A stretch of DNA of 64,000 nucleotides from Pseudomonas sp. (GCF_030690725.1 NZ_JAUYGD010000015.1:26362-90361); one strand, 5' to 3'. Shown: positions 15,877-25,243, counted from the stretch's first letter. Notes: generated by a model not told the origin, from the sequence alone. Translations and numbers: made by a program.

Positions 15877-18075
15877 TTATTCGGGCTTGTCTTCGGCGTA
15901 CTTGTTGAGCGAGATAACCCGGGTCTTGCCGATACGGTGACGGTAGATCTCGCGCAGGTACTTGATCGCCTTTTTCACGCTTTCACGGGACAGGCGGATG
16001 TCGTTGATCGAGACGAACTTGTCCTGATCGTGGATCAGCTCGCGGTACTTCTTCTCGTACATCGGCTTGATCGCGTACCAGTTGGTGTCGAGGATCTTCG
16101 CCGGGTTTTCGTATTCGTTGAGCATGGCGTCGACCCGCACTTCGTCGAACTCGTCGCTCATGATGAAATCGAGAATGGCGTTGTCCAGGCTTTCATCGAA
16201 GCGGTGCGGGTCGCGGGCGAAGCAGCGCTTGATAAAGGCCACGATCAGCGTCAGGAAGTCGTCCGACAGACACGGGCTCTTGGCGATCAGGGTGGTCAGC
16301 GACAGGTTGGCCGAGGCGCCGATCACCAATGCATAGCGCTTCAATGTGGTGTTGGGGAACAGGCTGTTGAGGTGGGTCTTCAGCCGGTTCAGGTCCATAT
16401 AGGACAGCTTGTAGTCTTTCGGTAGCGAGACAATCGACACCACCGAGGAGCAGTTCTTGAAGAAGTGCAGGTCGCTGAGTTTGGCGGCGTTGTAGTCGGA
16501 CTTCTTGTACTCATCCAGCGCTTCGCGATAACGCTTGGACTCGATGGGCAGCAGGCTGATGCCCTCAATGGCCTGGGTGACCTTGTTGAAGTGCGGCAGG
16601 TCGATGGAGCGGAAGAACAGGTCGTCGATATTCAGCCGCGACGGCTCCTTGTCCAGCACGCGGAACTTGTCCAGCGCTGCGGCGCTTTGCTCAGGCACCA
16701 CCGATTCGGCATACGCCACGGCCACCGGGCCGGCCAGGCTCATAAACAGGTCGTTGGCGTCCAGGCGGATGGTTTCGCCGATGTCGATGCCGGCGCGGCG
16801 GAAGTAGTTCTGGTCGTAATCGGTGGTCACCGCCTGGGCAGTGAGGATGTTGAAGATCTGCTGTGAGATGTACTGGTTGGCGTGGCGCTCCATGGCGTTG
16901 ACGTCGATGTTCTGGATGTTGCCGTCATCGCTTTCTTCTGCGTAACGCATGATGTCGTTGGAGATCAGCATCATGGCGTTCCATGGGCGGATGCGCCGCA
17001 TCACGCTTTCTTCGCTGTTTTCTTCATTATCGAAGTTGTAGGAGAAGTCCCACTCCTCGGCGAGGTACTTGCACAGCAGGCGGCCGGCGTTGATATGCAG
17101 GGCCTCGGACATCTCGCTGCGCTGGTCGGAGATGTTCGGCAGGATGCAGATACCGCTGGTGAAAATCGGCTCGAAGACGAAGCTGTGGTCGCGGTTCTCC
17201 GGGCTTTCGTCGAAGTTCTTGGTGTCGAAGGTCTTGCTCATGTAAGCGAACTGCTGCGCCAGGCCGAACTCCGAAGCCATGCCCGAGCCGGTGCCGCCGC
17301 CAGCGCTGAAGATGTAGAAGTACAGGCGCGACTGGTTGGCCTTGATGCCGCAGGAGTCGATCAGGTAGCTGTGAATGAACTTCCAGTCTTCGTTGGTAAA
17401 GCGCTGGGTGTCCTTGTTAAGGATGATCTTGGCCAGGTACTGGCCGAGGATCGGCGCGTTACCGGCGCCGCCCGCATGCACCTCGGAGAGGTCCATGATC
17501 TTCATCTTGCTGTAGTCGCTGAGGAAACCGCTGGTTTCGCCCTTGCGCGAGAAGCGGATGCGCCCCTCGATGTCCTTGTCCAGGTCGCCGAGCATCACCA
17601 GCGGCTCGATCAGAAATACCGGCTTGCTGTCCTTGCTAGGAGCGCGCAACAGGTTGCTGCGAATCCAGCGCGTGGGGCGGAAATCCTGTTCGGCAACGGT
17701 TTTTTCTTCGTTGTTGAATTCGCTCAGGTAGAACTGCCGGGCGTTGTAGACCAGGGAGGCGACATCCAGGGCGATGTTCGAGCCGCAGCGGCCAAGGCCG
17801 ATCAGGCAGACGGAGGGGAAATGCTGCACCCGCCGTTCACTGTCGTCATCCTGCGGCGCTGGCGGGAACACCAGGCTGCGCAGGCCGTCAAGGTTATCGA
17901 GGATGCGATCAATGTCGCGCTCGGTGAAATACATGTATTGCTCGCCGCTGCTGTCCAGCCGCATGGGGGGCTTGAGCGGGGAAGGGCGCTCAAGCGGGGC
18001 GAGCAGGGTATCAGCCAGATCAGCCAGTGTGGCTTCGGTCGCGGGGGAGGTCACAGCGTCTTTTTTTGTTTTCAT
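15877..18075 (-). CDS. Tubulin/FtsZ-superfamily protein (Tubulin_2-like), orphan
   Basis: A 732-residue soluble protein. After about 80 leader residues there is a glycine-rich nucleotide loop VCLIGLGRCGSNIALDV (89-105). The tubulin/FtsZ signature GGGTGSG follows at 259-265, then NAMMLISNDIM (366-376), similar to the FtsZ LIxIPND segment. RLDANDL (437-443) aligns with the T7 catalytic loop NxDxxD and keeps both Asp residues. About 290 further residues have no recognised domain. This points to a GTP-binding, possibly filament-forming protein distinct from FtsZ, probably the family Pfam calls Tubulin_2. No partner gene is adjacent. Its role is unknown. Confidence 0.8.
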   Translation of the reverse strand: MKTKKDAVTSPATEATLADLADTLLAPLERPSPLKPPMRLDSSGEQYMYFTERDIDRILDNLDGLRSLVFPPAPQDDDSERRVQHFPSVCLIGLGRCGSNIALDVASLVYNARQFYLSEFNNEEKTVAEQDFRPTRWIRSNLLRAPSKDSKPVFLIEPLVMLGDLDKDIEGRIRFSRKGETSGFLSDYSKMKIMDLSEVHAGGAGNAPILGQYLAKIILNKDTQRFTNEDWKFIHSYLIDSCGIKANQSRLYFYIFSAGGGTGSGMASEFGLAQQFAYMSKTFDTKNFDESPENRDHSFVFEPIFTSGICILPNISDQRSEMSEALHINAGRLLCKYLAEEWDFSYNFDNEENSEESVMRRIRPWNAMMLISNDIMRYAEESDDGNIQNIDVNAMERHANQYISQQIFNILTAQAVTTDYDQNYFRRAGIDIGETIRLDANDLFMSLAGPVAVAYAESVVPEQSAAALDKFRVLDKEPSRLNIDDLFFRSIDLPHFNKVTQAIEGISLLPIESKRYREALDEYKKSDYNAAKLSDLHFFKNCSSVVSIVSLPKDYKLSYMDLNRLKTHLNSLFPNTTLKRYALVIGASANLSLTTLIAKSPCLSDDFLTLIVAFIKRCFARDPHRFDESLDNAILDFIMSDEFDEVRVDAMLNEYENPAKILDTNWYAIKPMYEKKYRELIHDQDKFVSINDIRLSRESVKKAIKYLREIYRHRIGKTRVISLNKYAEDKPE

Positions 18076-18376
18076 TTAGAGACAGTCCGGCGGCTAACGA
18101 GGGTGGAGAGGCAAATGGCCACATTTCACTCAGCAAGCTTGTTTGTAGCATGAAAAATGAAAAATCTCGCTGTTTCGCCTGGTTTTACTGAGGCATATCC
18201 GGAGTTTTTCCGATGCGCTTTGTGACCTGGGTGCTTGCCCGGACGCCCATTACCCGGCATACACGCAACAAATAGTCACAGACAGCATAGTCGCAAGGCT
18301 CTAGATTGCGCCTGCACATGCTGGATACGGCGGTTGGCCATGCGCCACCGACCTGCTTCGATAACAACAAATAGAG
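18076..18376. other. 301-base divergent intergenic region
   Basis: It separates the tubulin-like gene from the MFS gene. No ORF of interest, dyad or consensus promoter stood out on either strand. Both flanking starts have weak Shine-Dalgarno sequences. Confidence 0.4.
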
Positions 18377-19714
18377 ATGGATTCCATGCAGCAGTCCCTA
18401 CAAGCGGCGAATGCCTGGCGCATTCTGTTCCTGCTTTTTCTCGCCAACCTGTTCAACTTCTTCGACCGCACCATTCCGGCGATCATCATCGAGCCGATCC
18501 GCATGGAATGGGACCTCAGTGACCTGCAGCTGGGCTTGATCGGTACTGCCTTTACCATCGTCTATGCGATTGCCGGCATTCCGCTGGGGCGCATGGCCGA
18601 TACTGGTGCGCGGCGCAAGATCATGGGCTGGGGCCTGGCAGCCTGGAGCGGGCTGACTGCGGTTAATGGCTTGGCCTGGAACTTCTGGAGCTTCCTGCTG
18701 ATTCGTATGGGCGTCGGCATTGGTGAGGCCAGCTATGCGCCGGCGGCCAACTCGTTGATCGGTGATCTGTTCCCAGCGCACAAACGTGCGCGGGCCATGG
18801 GCATCTTTATGCTCGGTCTACCGATTGGCCTGCTGCTGGCTTTTTTCACCATCGGTGCGATGGTCAAGGCCTTCGACAGCTGGCGCGCGCCGTTCTTTAT
18901 TGCCGCCGTGCCGGGGCTGATCCTTGCGCTGTTTATGTTCTTTATCAAAGAACCCAAGCGCGGCGCGGCCGAGTTGGTGCAGTCGCGCACCACGCCGGTG
19001 GAAAAACCGCTGCGCAAGGTGCTGGCGATCCGTACCTTCTGGTGGCTGGTGATGGCCGGTCTGGCCTTCAACTTTGCCACCTATGCCTGTAACTCCTTTA
19101 TGGTGCCGATGCTGCAACGCTACTTCCTGATGCCGCTGGAGCAGGCGGCGATGGCCACCGGGGTAATCGTCGGTTTGACTGGCCTGGTCGGCCTGACCCT
19201 GGGCGGTTGGCTGGCGGACAAGATCCACCAGCGCTGGCAGACCGGGCGCCTGCTGTTTGCCGCGCTGAGCATGTTGATTGCTTCCATGGCCACGGGTTAC
19301 GCCTTGCTGGCCGGGAGGGTGGAAATCGCGGTGTTTGTGGCGCTGTTCAGCATCGGCTGGCTGTTTGCCTACAACTTCTACACATGCGTCTATACCGCGA
19401 TTCAGGATGTGATCGAGCCGCGCCTGCGGGCCACCGCCATGGCGCTGTTCTTCGCTGGTCTGTACCTGCTTGGCGGCGGCCTTGGCCCATTGGCGGTGGG
19501 CATGCTGTCGGATCACTATTCTCACGCGGCTATGCTTGCGGCCGGGGCCAGTGAAATGAACGAGACCTTCAAGGCCGTTGGCCTGCACAACGCCATGTAC
19601 CTGATTCCGGTGGCCTTGCTGCTGACCATGCTGGCGCTGCTGCAAGCCTCACGCTGCTTCGTTGCCGATGCCGCAAAAATGCAGCAAGGCATGCAGCTGC
19701 AGCCCGCTAGCTAA
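18377..19714 (+). CDS. MFS transporter, Spinster-like
   Basis: A 445-residue protein with 12 predicted membrane helices. The N-terminal FLANLFNFFDRTIPAIIIEPIRMEWDLSD, the motif-A-like GRMADTGARRKIMGWG and RMGVGIGEASYAPAANSLIGDLFP match the Spinster-like MFS family. The substrate cannot be read from sequence. The start at 18377 is chosen from the first hydrophobic helix and a weak AGAG. It is a stand-alone gene divergent from the tubulin-like gene. Confidence 0.82.
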   Translation: MDSMQQSLQAANAWRILFLLFLANLFNFFDRTIPAIIIEPIRMEWDLSDLQLGLIGTAFTIVYAIAGIPLGRMADTGARRKIMGWGLAAWSGLTAVNGLAWNFWSFLLIRMGVGIGEASYAPAANSLIGDLFPAHKRARAMGIFMLGLPIGLLLAFFTIGAMVKAFDSWRAPFFIAAVPGLILALFMFFIKEPKRGAAELVQSRTTPVEKPLRKVLAIRTFWWLVMAGLAFNFATYACNSFMVPMLQRYFLMPLEQAAMATGVIVGLTGLVGLTLGGWLADKIHQRWQTGRLLFAALSMLIASMATGYALLAGRVEIAVFVALFSIGWLFAYNFYTCVYTAIQDVIEPRLRATAMALFFAGLYLLGGGLGPLAVGMLSDHYSHAAMLAAGASEMNETFKAVGLHNAMYLIPVALLLTMLALLQASRCFVADAAKMQQGMQLQPAS

Positions 19715-19823
19715 GCCATTTCGTCAGGTTGTCCGGCATGCGCCGGACGGCCGGGCAGCGGTTAAATCCTGTGCAATACTCAGTCGCACTGCTGTCACGC
19801 AACTGCGACTGAGGACAACCACC

Positions 19824-21782
19824 ATGGGCACTTCCCGCCTTGTGCTGGGCCACAGCAATGCGCTTGGCGCGCATCCCCTGTGCAACGTATTGGCCCAGTG
19901 TCCGCTGAGCTTGCAGGCGATTGACGCGCCTGACGAGCTGCCGGATGAACTGGCGCTGGTGCTGCTTGACGAACACCTTCTGGCACTGCGGCCCTTGGCC
20001 GATTGGTTGGCGTGTGGCGCGATTCTGGTGGGTTGCATGGATCAGCCTGGTGTCCTGCCATTACCGCCGCATGCCAGTGCCGAGGAATTGTCGGCGCTGC
20101 TGCGTTTTGCCGGCGAGCAGTACAGCCTGCGCCATCAGACCGAGCAACTGGCCGCCGCCCTGGCGGGCAAGCATGATGACCTGAGCAAACTGGTGGACGT
20201 AGGTCTGGCGTTGTCGGCCGAGCGTGATCTGGATCGTTTGCTGGAAAAAATCCTTATCGAAGGGCGGCGTTTGTCCAACAGCGACGCCGCCTCGCTGTTT
20301 CTGGTCAGCCGCCGCCCCGATGCGCCAGCGCAGCTGATCTTCAAACTGACGCAGAACGGCACGCTCAGCCAGAACAGCTTTCAGGATCAGCGCATGCCGT
20401 TGAGCAAGGCCTCGATTGCCGGCTACGTCGCGCTGACCAGCACCGAGCTGAATATCGAAGACGTGTACGCGATTGCCGCCGATGCGCCGTACCGCTTCAA
20501 CCGCTCCTTCGACCTGCAGATGGGCTATCGCACCATGTCGATCCTGGCGATTCCCATGCGCAACCATCGCCATGAAGTGGTCGGCGTGCTGGAATTTATC
20601 AACTGCCAGCGTAAAGGCAGCGAGCAGCTGGAACCTGAGCTGATTGCCTTCGACGAAGAAACCGCCGTGTCGCTGCGCGCGCTGGCCAGCCAGGCGGCGG
20701 TGGCCATCGAGAATCGCCAGTTGCTGGATGACATCAGCCGGCTGTTCGACGGCTTCGTGCAGGCTTCGGTGTTTGCCATCGAACAGCGCGACCCGACTAC
20801 CAGCGGCCACTCCTTCCGGGTCGCCGAGCTGTGCCTGACCCTGGCCAATCAGTTGCCCCATGCGCCGGAGGCCCGCTTGCGTGAGCAGGCGCTGAGTAGT
20901 GATGGCCTGCGCGAGCTGCGCTACGCCGCCTTGCTGCATGATTTCGGCAAGGTCGGGGTGCGCGAGCATGTGCTGGTCAAGGCCAAGAAGCTTCCCGAAC
21001 AAGTGCTGGAAAACCTGCGTTATCGCGTTGCCCTGGCCCAGGAAAACCTGCGCAACCAGACTCTGCGCAAGATGCTGCATGCCTATCGGCATCAAGGTGG
21101 CTTGAGTGATGAGCGGCGCCTGCAGCTGGATGCCGAGCTGGCCTATGAATGCGAACGCCTTGAGCGCTACCTGAACAATATCGTTCAGGCCAACGAGCCG
21201 AGCATGCTCAGTGAAGGGGATTTCCAGCACCTGCAGGAAGTGCAGGGCGAGCTGGTCAAAGCGCCCGGCAACTGCCTGGTCAGCCTGCTTAGCGAGGGCG
21301 AATTCAGCGCCCTGGCTGTGCGCAAGGGCAGTTTGACCACGGCCGAGCGCGAAGAGATCGAGCGCCATGTGGTGCACACCCAGCAGTTTCTCAGCCTGAT
21401 TCCCTGGACTCCGGACCTGCAGGGTGTGCCGCATATCGCCGGGGCGCACCACGAGAAACTCGATGGCAGCGGTTACCCCAAAGGTTTGGTCGGCGATGCG
21501 ATTCCCTGCGCCTCACGGATCATGACCATCTGCGATATCTACGATGCCTTGACTGCGGCGGATCGCCCCTACAAACCGGCAATGCCGCTGGAACGGGCGC
21601 TGGATATTCTCAAGAGCGAGGCGCAGAGCGGTTTGCTCGACGCCGAGCTGGTGCAGCTGTTTATCGCCAGCCGCTGCTTCCAGGTGACGGGTGCGCCGGG
21701 CTCGCACACCACTGCACCGTTCAGCCATCACGTGTGTGATTACGAGCCATCGTGCAACCTTGAACATCCCCACTCGCATTAG
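19824..21782 (+). CDS. GAF/HD-GYP domain protein (putative cyclic-di-GMP phosphodiesterase)
   Basis: A 652-residue cytoplasmic protein. Residues 1-120 are unassigned, a GAF domain covers about 125-300, and the HD-GYP domain about 305-620. The catalytic motifs SGHSFRVAE, LLHDFGK (H372/D373) and HHEKLDGSGYPKG (542-554) are intact, so cyclic-di-GMP hydrolysis is likely. About 110 helical residues (391-500) are inserted between the KKLPEQ segment and the next conserved helix, which most HD-GYP domains lack. GAGG nine bases upstream fixes the start. The open frame extends further upstream without support. Confidence 0.85.
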   Translation: MGTSRLVLGHSNALGAHPLCNVLAQCPLSLQAIDAPDELPDELALVLLDEHLLALRPLADWLACGAILVGCMDQPGVLPLPPHASAEELSALLRFAGEQYSLRHQTEQLAAALAGKHDDLSKLVDVGLALSAERDLDRLLEKILIEGRRLSNSDAASLFLVSRRPDAPAQLIFKLTQNGTLSQNSFQDQRMPLSKASIAGYVALTSTELNIEDVYAIAADAPYRFNRSFDLQMGYRTMSILAIPMRNHRHEVVGVLEFINCQRKGSEQLEPELIAFDEETAVSLRALASQAAVAIENRQLLDDISRLFDGFVQASVFAIEQRDPTTSGHSFRVAELCLTLANQLPHAPEARLREQALSSDGLRELRYAALLHDFGKVGVREHVLVKAKKLPEQVLENLRYRVALAQENLRNQTLRKMLHAYRHQGGLSDERRLQLDAELAYECERLERYLNNIVQANEPSMLSEGDFQHLQEVQGELVKAPGNCLVSLLSEGEFSALAVRKGSLTTAEREEIERHVVHTQQFLSLIPWTPDLQGVPHIAGAHHEKLDGSGYPKGLVGDAIPCASRIMTICDIYDALTAADRPYKPAMPLERALDILKSEAQSGLLDAELVQLFIASRCFQVTGAPGSHTTAPFSHHVCDYEPSCNLEHPHSH

Positions 21783-21801
21783 AAGTGGGGCTGTCTGCTT
21801 T

Positions 21802-22689
21802 TTACCGCTTGCTTCTAAGCGCCTGCTGATAGCGGGCATCCAGGCTCTGGGTCGGACCGCTGGCGGTCTTCTCGATATACAGATAGACCGGCTGCAGGCG
21901 TTGCAGGCGGTCGTCGATGCCAGGGTGCACCTTGAGAAAGCTGCTTAGCGCCGCGTCGTTCTGCCGGGTGGTGCCGAGGGTCTGCAGCACACCGGCCAGG
22001 CCGTAGGCGTCATAGCCGGCGCGGGTGGCGATTACCGCGCCCATGGCATCGGCTTCGTATTCATCACCACGGTCCAGGCCGCGGCTGTAGAGGTCGCTGA
22101 CACTGCGGCTAAAACGGTCGGTCAGTTCGCCGGCTTTGCTGCCACCTTTGTCGGCGGCGCCGGCTTGCACGGCCAGGGTAGCGAGGTCAGTCAGCAAACC
22201 GGTTTGCGCCTGCTGCTGAATGGCCTTGAGGTGATGTTGCTGCACCACGTGAGCCACTTCATGGGCCAGCACGCCGGCCAGTTCAGCTTCGCTGTTCATT
22301 CGCGTCAGCATGCCGCTGGTGATAAACACGTAACCGCCAGGGGCGGCGTAGGCGGCCACTTGCGGGCTGTCGAGCACGACGAAACGCCAGGGCAGGTCGG
22401 GGCGCTCGCTGTGTTGGGCGACCCATAGGCCGACACGGTTGACGTAGGCCTGCAGCGGCGGGTTGTTCAGCACCGCCGCCTTGCTTAGCAGGATGGTGGC
22501 AGTGTTCTGCCCAATCACCCGCTCTTCATCGACGCTTTTTTGGCCCATGTTGGTCAGGTGTTGGCCGGCGCTGGACAGCTTGCCCAGGTCGACGCCTTGA
22601 ATCTGCACGCCTTCCAGACCCTGGCAGGCACTCAGGCTGACGATCAGGCCGAGCAGGCTGGCGCACTTGAGTAATACGGCTGTTTGCAT
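21802..22689 (-). CDS. M48-family metalloprotease lipoprotein
   Basis: A 295-residue protein. The lipoprotein signal MQTAVLLKCASLLGLIVSLSAC has its lipobox Cys at 22. The zinc motif HEVAH sits in VLAHEVAHVVQQHH, with the third-ligand region DRGDEYEADAMG. This is a LoiP/YggG/BepA-like periplasmic protease for envelope quality control. It lies 20 bases downstream of the SH3 gene and probably in one operon with it and the cyclase. A weak hairpin (21768-21790) separates it from the convergent HD-GYP gene. Confidence 0.87.
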   Translation of the reverse strand: MQTAVLLKCASLLGLIVSLSACQGLEGVQIQGVDLGKLSSAGQHLTNMGQKSVDEERVIGQNTATILLSKAAVLNNPPLQAYVNRVGLWVAQHSERPDLPWRFVVLDSPQVAAYAAPGGYVFITSGMLTRMNSEAELAGVLAHEVAHVVQQHHLKAIQQQAQTGLLTDLATLAVQAGAADKGGSKAGELTDRFSRSVSDLYSRGLDRGDEYEADAMGAVIATRAGYDAYGLAGVLQTLGTTRQNDAALSSFLKVHPGIDDRLQRLQPVYLYIEKTASGPTQSLDARYQQALRSKR

Positions 22690-22709
22690 GTCGCTCTCCT
22701 CTCGGCGTG

Positions 22710-23216
22710 TTAGCGGGCGTAGGGCAGGTTCTGGCTGCGCAGGCCGCCTTGCTGGGCGAAACTGCGCGCCTCGCTCGGGCTGGCGGCGAAGGCATCCAGG
22801 CTCTGCACGCTGGCCGAGGTGTTGGCACTGCCGCTGCGCAGTTCTTCATCGCTGATGCCGCGAATCCCGGTGGCCACGCCGCTGGCGGGGGAGGCCTGGT
22901 TGCCGAGCTTGAGCAGGCTGCCCAGGTCATTGCTGCGGCTGGCTTGGGCATCCTTGGCGAAGCGCAGGCTGAGCAATGGCAGCCAGCCGCGCTGGCCGCT
23001 TGAGGTTTCTACCTGATACCAGCCGCCCTGGCGTTCCAGTACCAATACCTGCGCCTGTTTGCCGACCTGGCCGACACTGGCGGCCGAGGCGCTGGGTTCT
23101 GCGCGCAGGGCGCTGTCCTGCAGGGTCTGTGCCTGGCGTACTTCGGCCAGCGCCGAGAGGCCGTAGAAGCTGAATATCAGCGCCGCAAGGGCACTGCAGA
23201 GGCCTTTATTCATCAT
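22710..23216 (-). CDS. Secreted SH3-domain protein
   Basis: A 168-residue protein with a signal peptide (about 1-24, ending GLSALA) and a bacterial SH3 domain at about 35-88 (LRAEPSASAASVGQVGKQAQVLVLERQGGWYQVETSSGQRGWLPL). The C-terminal half is Ser/Ala-rich and low in complexity. It probably binds envelope components in the periplasm. The start overlaps the end of the cyclase gene by 11 bases, implying coupled translation. Confidence 0.82.
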   Translation of the reverse strand: MMNKGLCSALAALIFSFYGLSALAEVRQAQTLQDSALRAEPSASAASVGQVGKQAQVLVLERQGGWYQVETSSGQRGWLPLLSLRFAKDAQASRSNDLGSLLKLGNQASPASGVATGIRGISDEELRSGSANTSASVQSLDAFAASPSEARSFAQQGGLRSQNLPYAR

Positions 23217-25053
23217 GTCTCCTTCGCGGTTCGTAGAGCATTACGGCTTCGGCGCGACCTTTTACCTGGTGTTCGCCCTGGGGCACGAAGTCCAGATCGA
23301 GCGTGCAGGCCTCACGGGTGGCGGCTGAAATCAGCAGATGGGCACGGCCCTTGGTCAGCCCTTCGATGCGGCTGGCCAGGTTCACCGTGTCGCCTATTGC
23401 AGTGTAGTCATAGCGCTGCTTTGCGCCGACCAGGCCGACGACCGCTGGTCCCGTGTGCAGGCCGATGCCGATGTCGAAATCCGGGCAGTTGTAGTCGCGA
23501 CGAAAGGCGTCGAGGTTATCGAGCATTTCCATGGCCGCCAGAATGGCTTGGTCGGCTTGCTGCGGGTTGTCCAGCGGCGCACCCCAGAAGGCCATGATGG
23601 CGTCGCCGATAAACTTGTCGAGGGTCGCCTGGTGTTTGAACAGCACCTCGACCTGACTGCTGAAATAGCCTTCGAGCAGGTGCACGATTTCGCTTGGTGT
23701 GTGCTGCTCGGAGAGGGTGGTGAAGCTGCGGATATCGGAAAACAGCACAGTCAGCTGGCACTCCTTGCTCGCCAGCAGGGCTTCCGGGTCGTCGCGCGAC
23801 ACCAGTTGGTTGACCACCACGGGGTCCATAAAACGGCTGAACAGGCGAATGGTGTCCTGTAATTGCTGGCGCCGCCGTAGGTAGAACAGTGCCAGCGCGG
23901 CGGCCAGCAGCAGCCACAGGCAGATCAGCCCCGGTAGCACGCCAAGCAGCGTGCCGCGCAACGCCAGCCAGTAGCTGCCGGCAAACAGCGCCAGGCTGCC
24001 GAGCAGGCACAGGGCAAAGGCCGCCGGCAGCTGTTCGCGCAGCAGCAGAAGGCTTAGACCGAGCAATAGCAGCAACGGGCCGAGCAATTCCAGCCAGCTA
24101 TCCGCTTCACGCAACTGGCTGTTGTTGAGCAGGTTGTCGATGGCCGTCATCAGGATAAATGGCGCCGGATAAAGGGTATCCAGCGGTGTGGGGCGCAGGT
24201 CGTGCAGGCCGGCTGCGGTGGTGCCGATCACGATGATGCGGTCCTTGAACTGCTCGGCTGGCAGCGGCTCGCCCTGGTTGCGCGCCGCTGCCAGCACCGC
24301 GGCATAAGGCAGGCGTGGGTAGGGCAGGCGGCTGGTGCCGGGCCAGTCCAGCAGCAGGTTCTGTTGCTGCGGCAAGCTGCCGGTCAGGTCATGCACGATA
24401 CGCGCAGGCATGCTGGGCAGGCGCCAGTCGGCAAAGCTGCGGTACAGCTCATAGCGCCGACCGATGCCGTCGGCATCCGGGCGAAAGTTGATGCTGCCCA
24501 GGCGCCACAGCTCGCTGGGGAATGCGTTGGGCAGTAGCAACAAGCCACGCTGATCGTCGGCGCCGCGTTGCCCAGGGGCTTGCCAGGTGGAGGCGGGATA
24601 GTCGCGCAGCAGTGGCGGCTGGCTGCCTTCGTCGGCTTGCTGGACCAGAGCGGCGAGGTAGGTGTTGGCGCTGCGTTGCAGCACTTCGGCAAAATAGCTG
24701 TCGGCGTCCGGGTTGAACTGGTCGGGCTCGCTGAACAGGATGTCGAAGGCTACAGCCTTGGGCTGTTGGCTGAGCAGGTACTCCAGCAGTTCGCCATGCA
24801 GCGAGCGCGGCCATGGCCATTTACCGGCTTCACCGGCCAGCACTTGCAGGCTCAGGTCGTCGATATCAATCAGCAGCAGGCGCGGGTCGGGCGTCTGTTC
24901 GGCGGCGCGTTGGCGGATCAGCCAGTCGAGGTGGGCGTTGTTTAACCCGTTTAGCGCGGGCCACAGATGCAGCAGGGGAAGCAGAAGCAGCGCCAGCAGG
25001 CAGAGCCCGCCGAGGCTGTGGCGAAACCGGCGCGAGGCGGCGCGTGCAGGCAC
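23206..25053 (-). CDS. CHASE2-domain class III adenylate/guanylate cyclase
   Basis: A 615-residue membrane cyclase. An N-terminal helix is followed by an extracytoplasmic CHASE2 sensor (about 35-325; LLLIDIDDLSLQVL, WPWPR, AVAFDILFSEPD, IIVIGTTAAGLHDLRPTP) and three hydrophobic helices (about 335-400). The class III catalytic domain (about 440-610) has metal-binding Asp in LFSDIRSFT, LDKFIGDAIMAFWG with Lys/Asp base-recognition residues, and DTVNLASRIE with the transition-state Asn/Arg. cAMP is the likely product. It is first in an operon with the SH3 and M48 genes. Confidence 0.9.
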   Translation of the reverse strand: MPARAASRRFRHSLGGLCLLALLLLPLLHLWPALNGLNNAHLDWLIRQRAAEQTPDPRLLLIDIDDLSLQVLAGEAGKWPWPRSLHGELLEYLLSQQPKAVAFDILFSEPDQFNPDADSYFAEVLQRSANTYLAALVQQADEGSQPPLLRDYPASTWQAPGQRGADDQRGLLLLPNAFPSELWRLGSINFRPDADGIGRRYELYRSFADWRLPSMPARIVHDLTGSLPQQQNLLLDWPGTSRLPYPRLPYAAVLAAARNQGEPLPAEQFKDRIIVIGTTAAGLHDLRPTPLDTLYPAPFILMTAIDNLLNNSQLREADSWLELLGPLLLLLGLSLLLLREQLPAAFALCLLGSLALFAGSYWLALRGTLLGVLPGLICLWLLLAAALALFYLRRRQQLQDTIRLFSRFMDPVVVNQLVSRDDPEALLASKECQLTVLFSDIRSFTTLSEQHTPSEIVHLLEGYFSSQVEVLFKHQATLDKFIGDAIMAFWGAPLDNPQQADQAILAAMEMLDNLDAFRRDYNCPDFDIGIGLHTGPAVVGLVGAKQRYDYTAIGDTVNLASRIEGLTKGRAHLLISAATREACTLDLDFVPQGEHQVKGRAEAVMLYEPRRRHDE

Positions 25054-25127
25054 TGTGAGCTCCTGTGGGCTGTGATGACAGAAGTAGTGCTTCTGACTCT
25101 AGCAGCCCGTGTGGAGTGCACCTCGGC

Positions 25128-25213
25128 GTAGGTTGGGTTGAGGAGCAACGCGACGAAGCCCAACGACACCAATCAATGCCTGTTGGGCTTCGCTGCGCTC
25201 AGCGCCAACCTAC
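25128..25213. repeat. REP-like intergenic palindromic element
   Basis: The ends GTAGGTTGG (25128-25136) and CCAACCTAC (25205-25213) are inverted, and inner GAAGCCCAAC/GTTGGGCTTC arms are inverted too. Similar GTAGGTTGGGxxGA...GAAGCCCAAC units recur between genes in pseudomonads. It sits between the cyclase gene and the end of rapA. Confidence 0.7.
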
Positions 25214-25243
25214 CTGCGTGCGCCTGATGCTCATTTGCAACGC

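Noticed and set aside
16882..18153. 423-codon open frame antisense to the tubulin-like gene
   Set aside because: Composition is that of a complementary frame. The minus-strand product has recognisable tubulin motifs.
20061..21452. 463-codon open frame antisense to the HD-GYP gene
   Set aside because: The plus strand encodes intact GAF and HD-GYP motifs. The antisense frame shows no domain.
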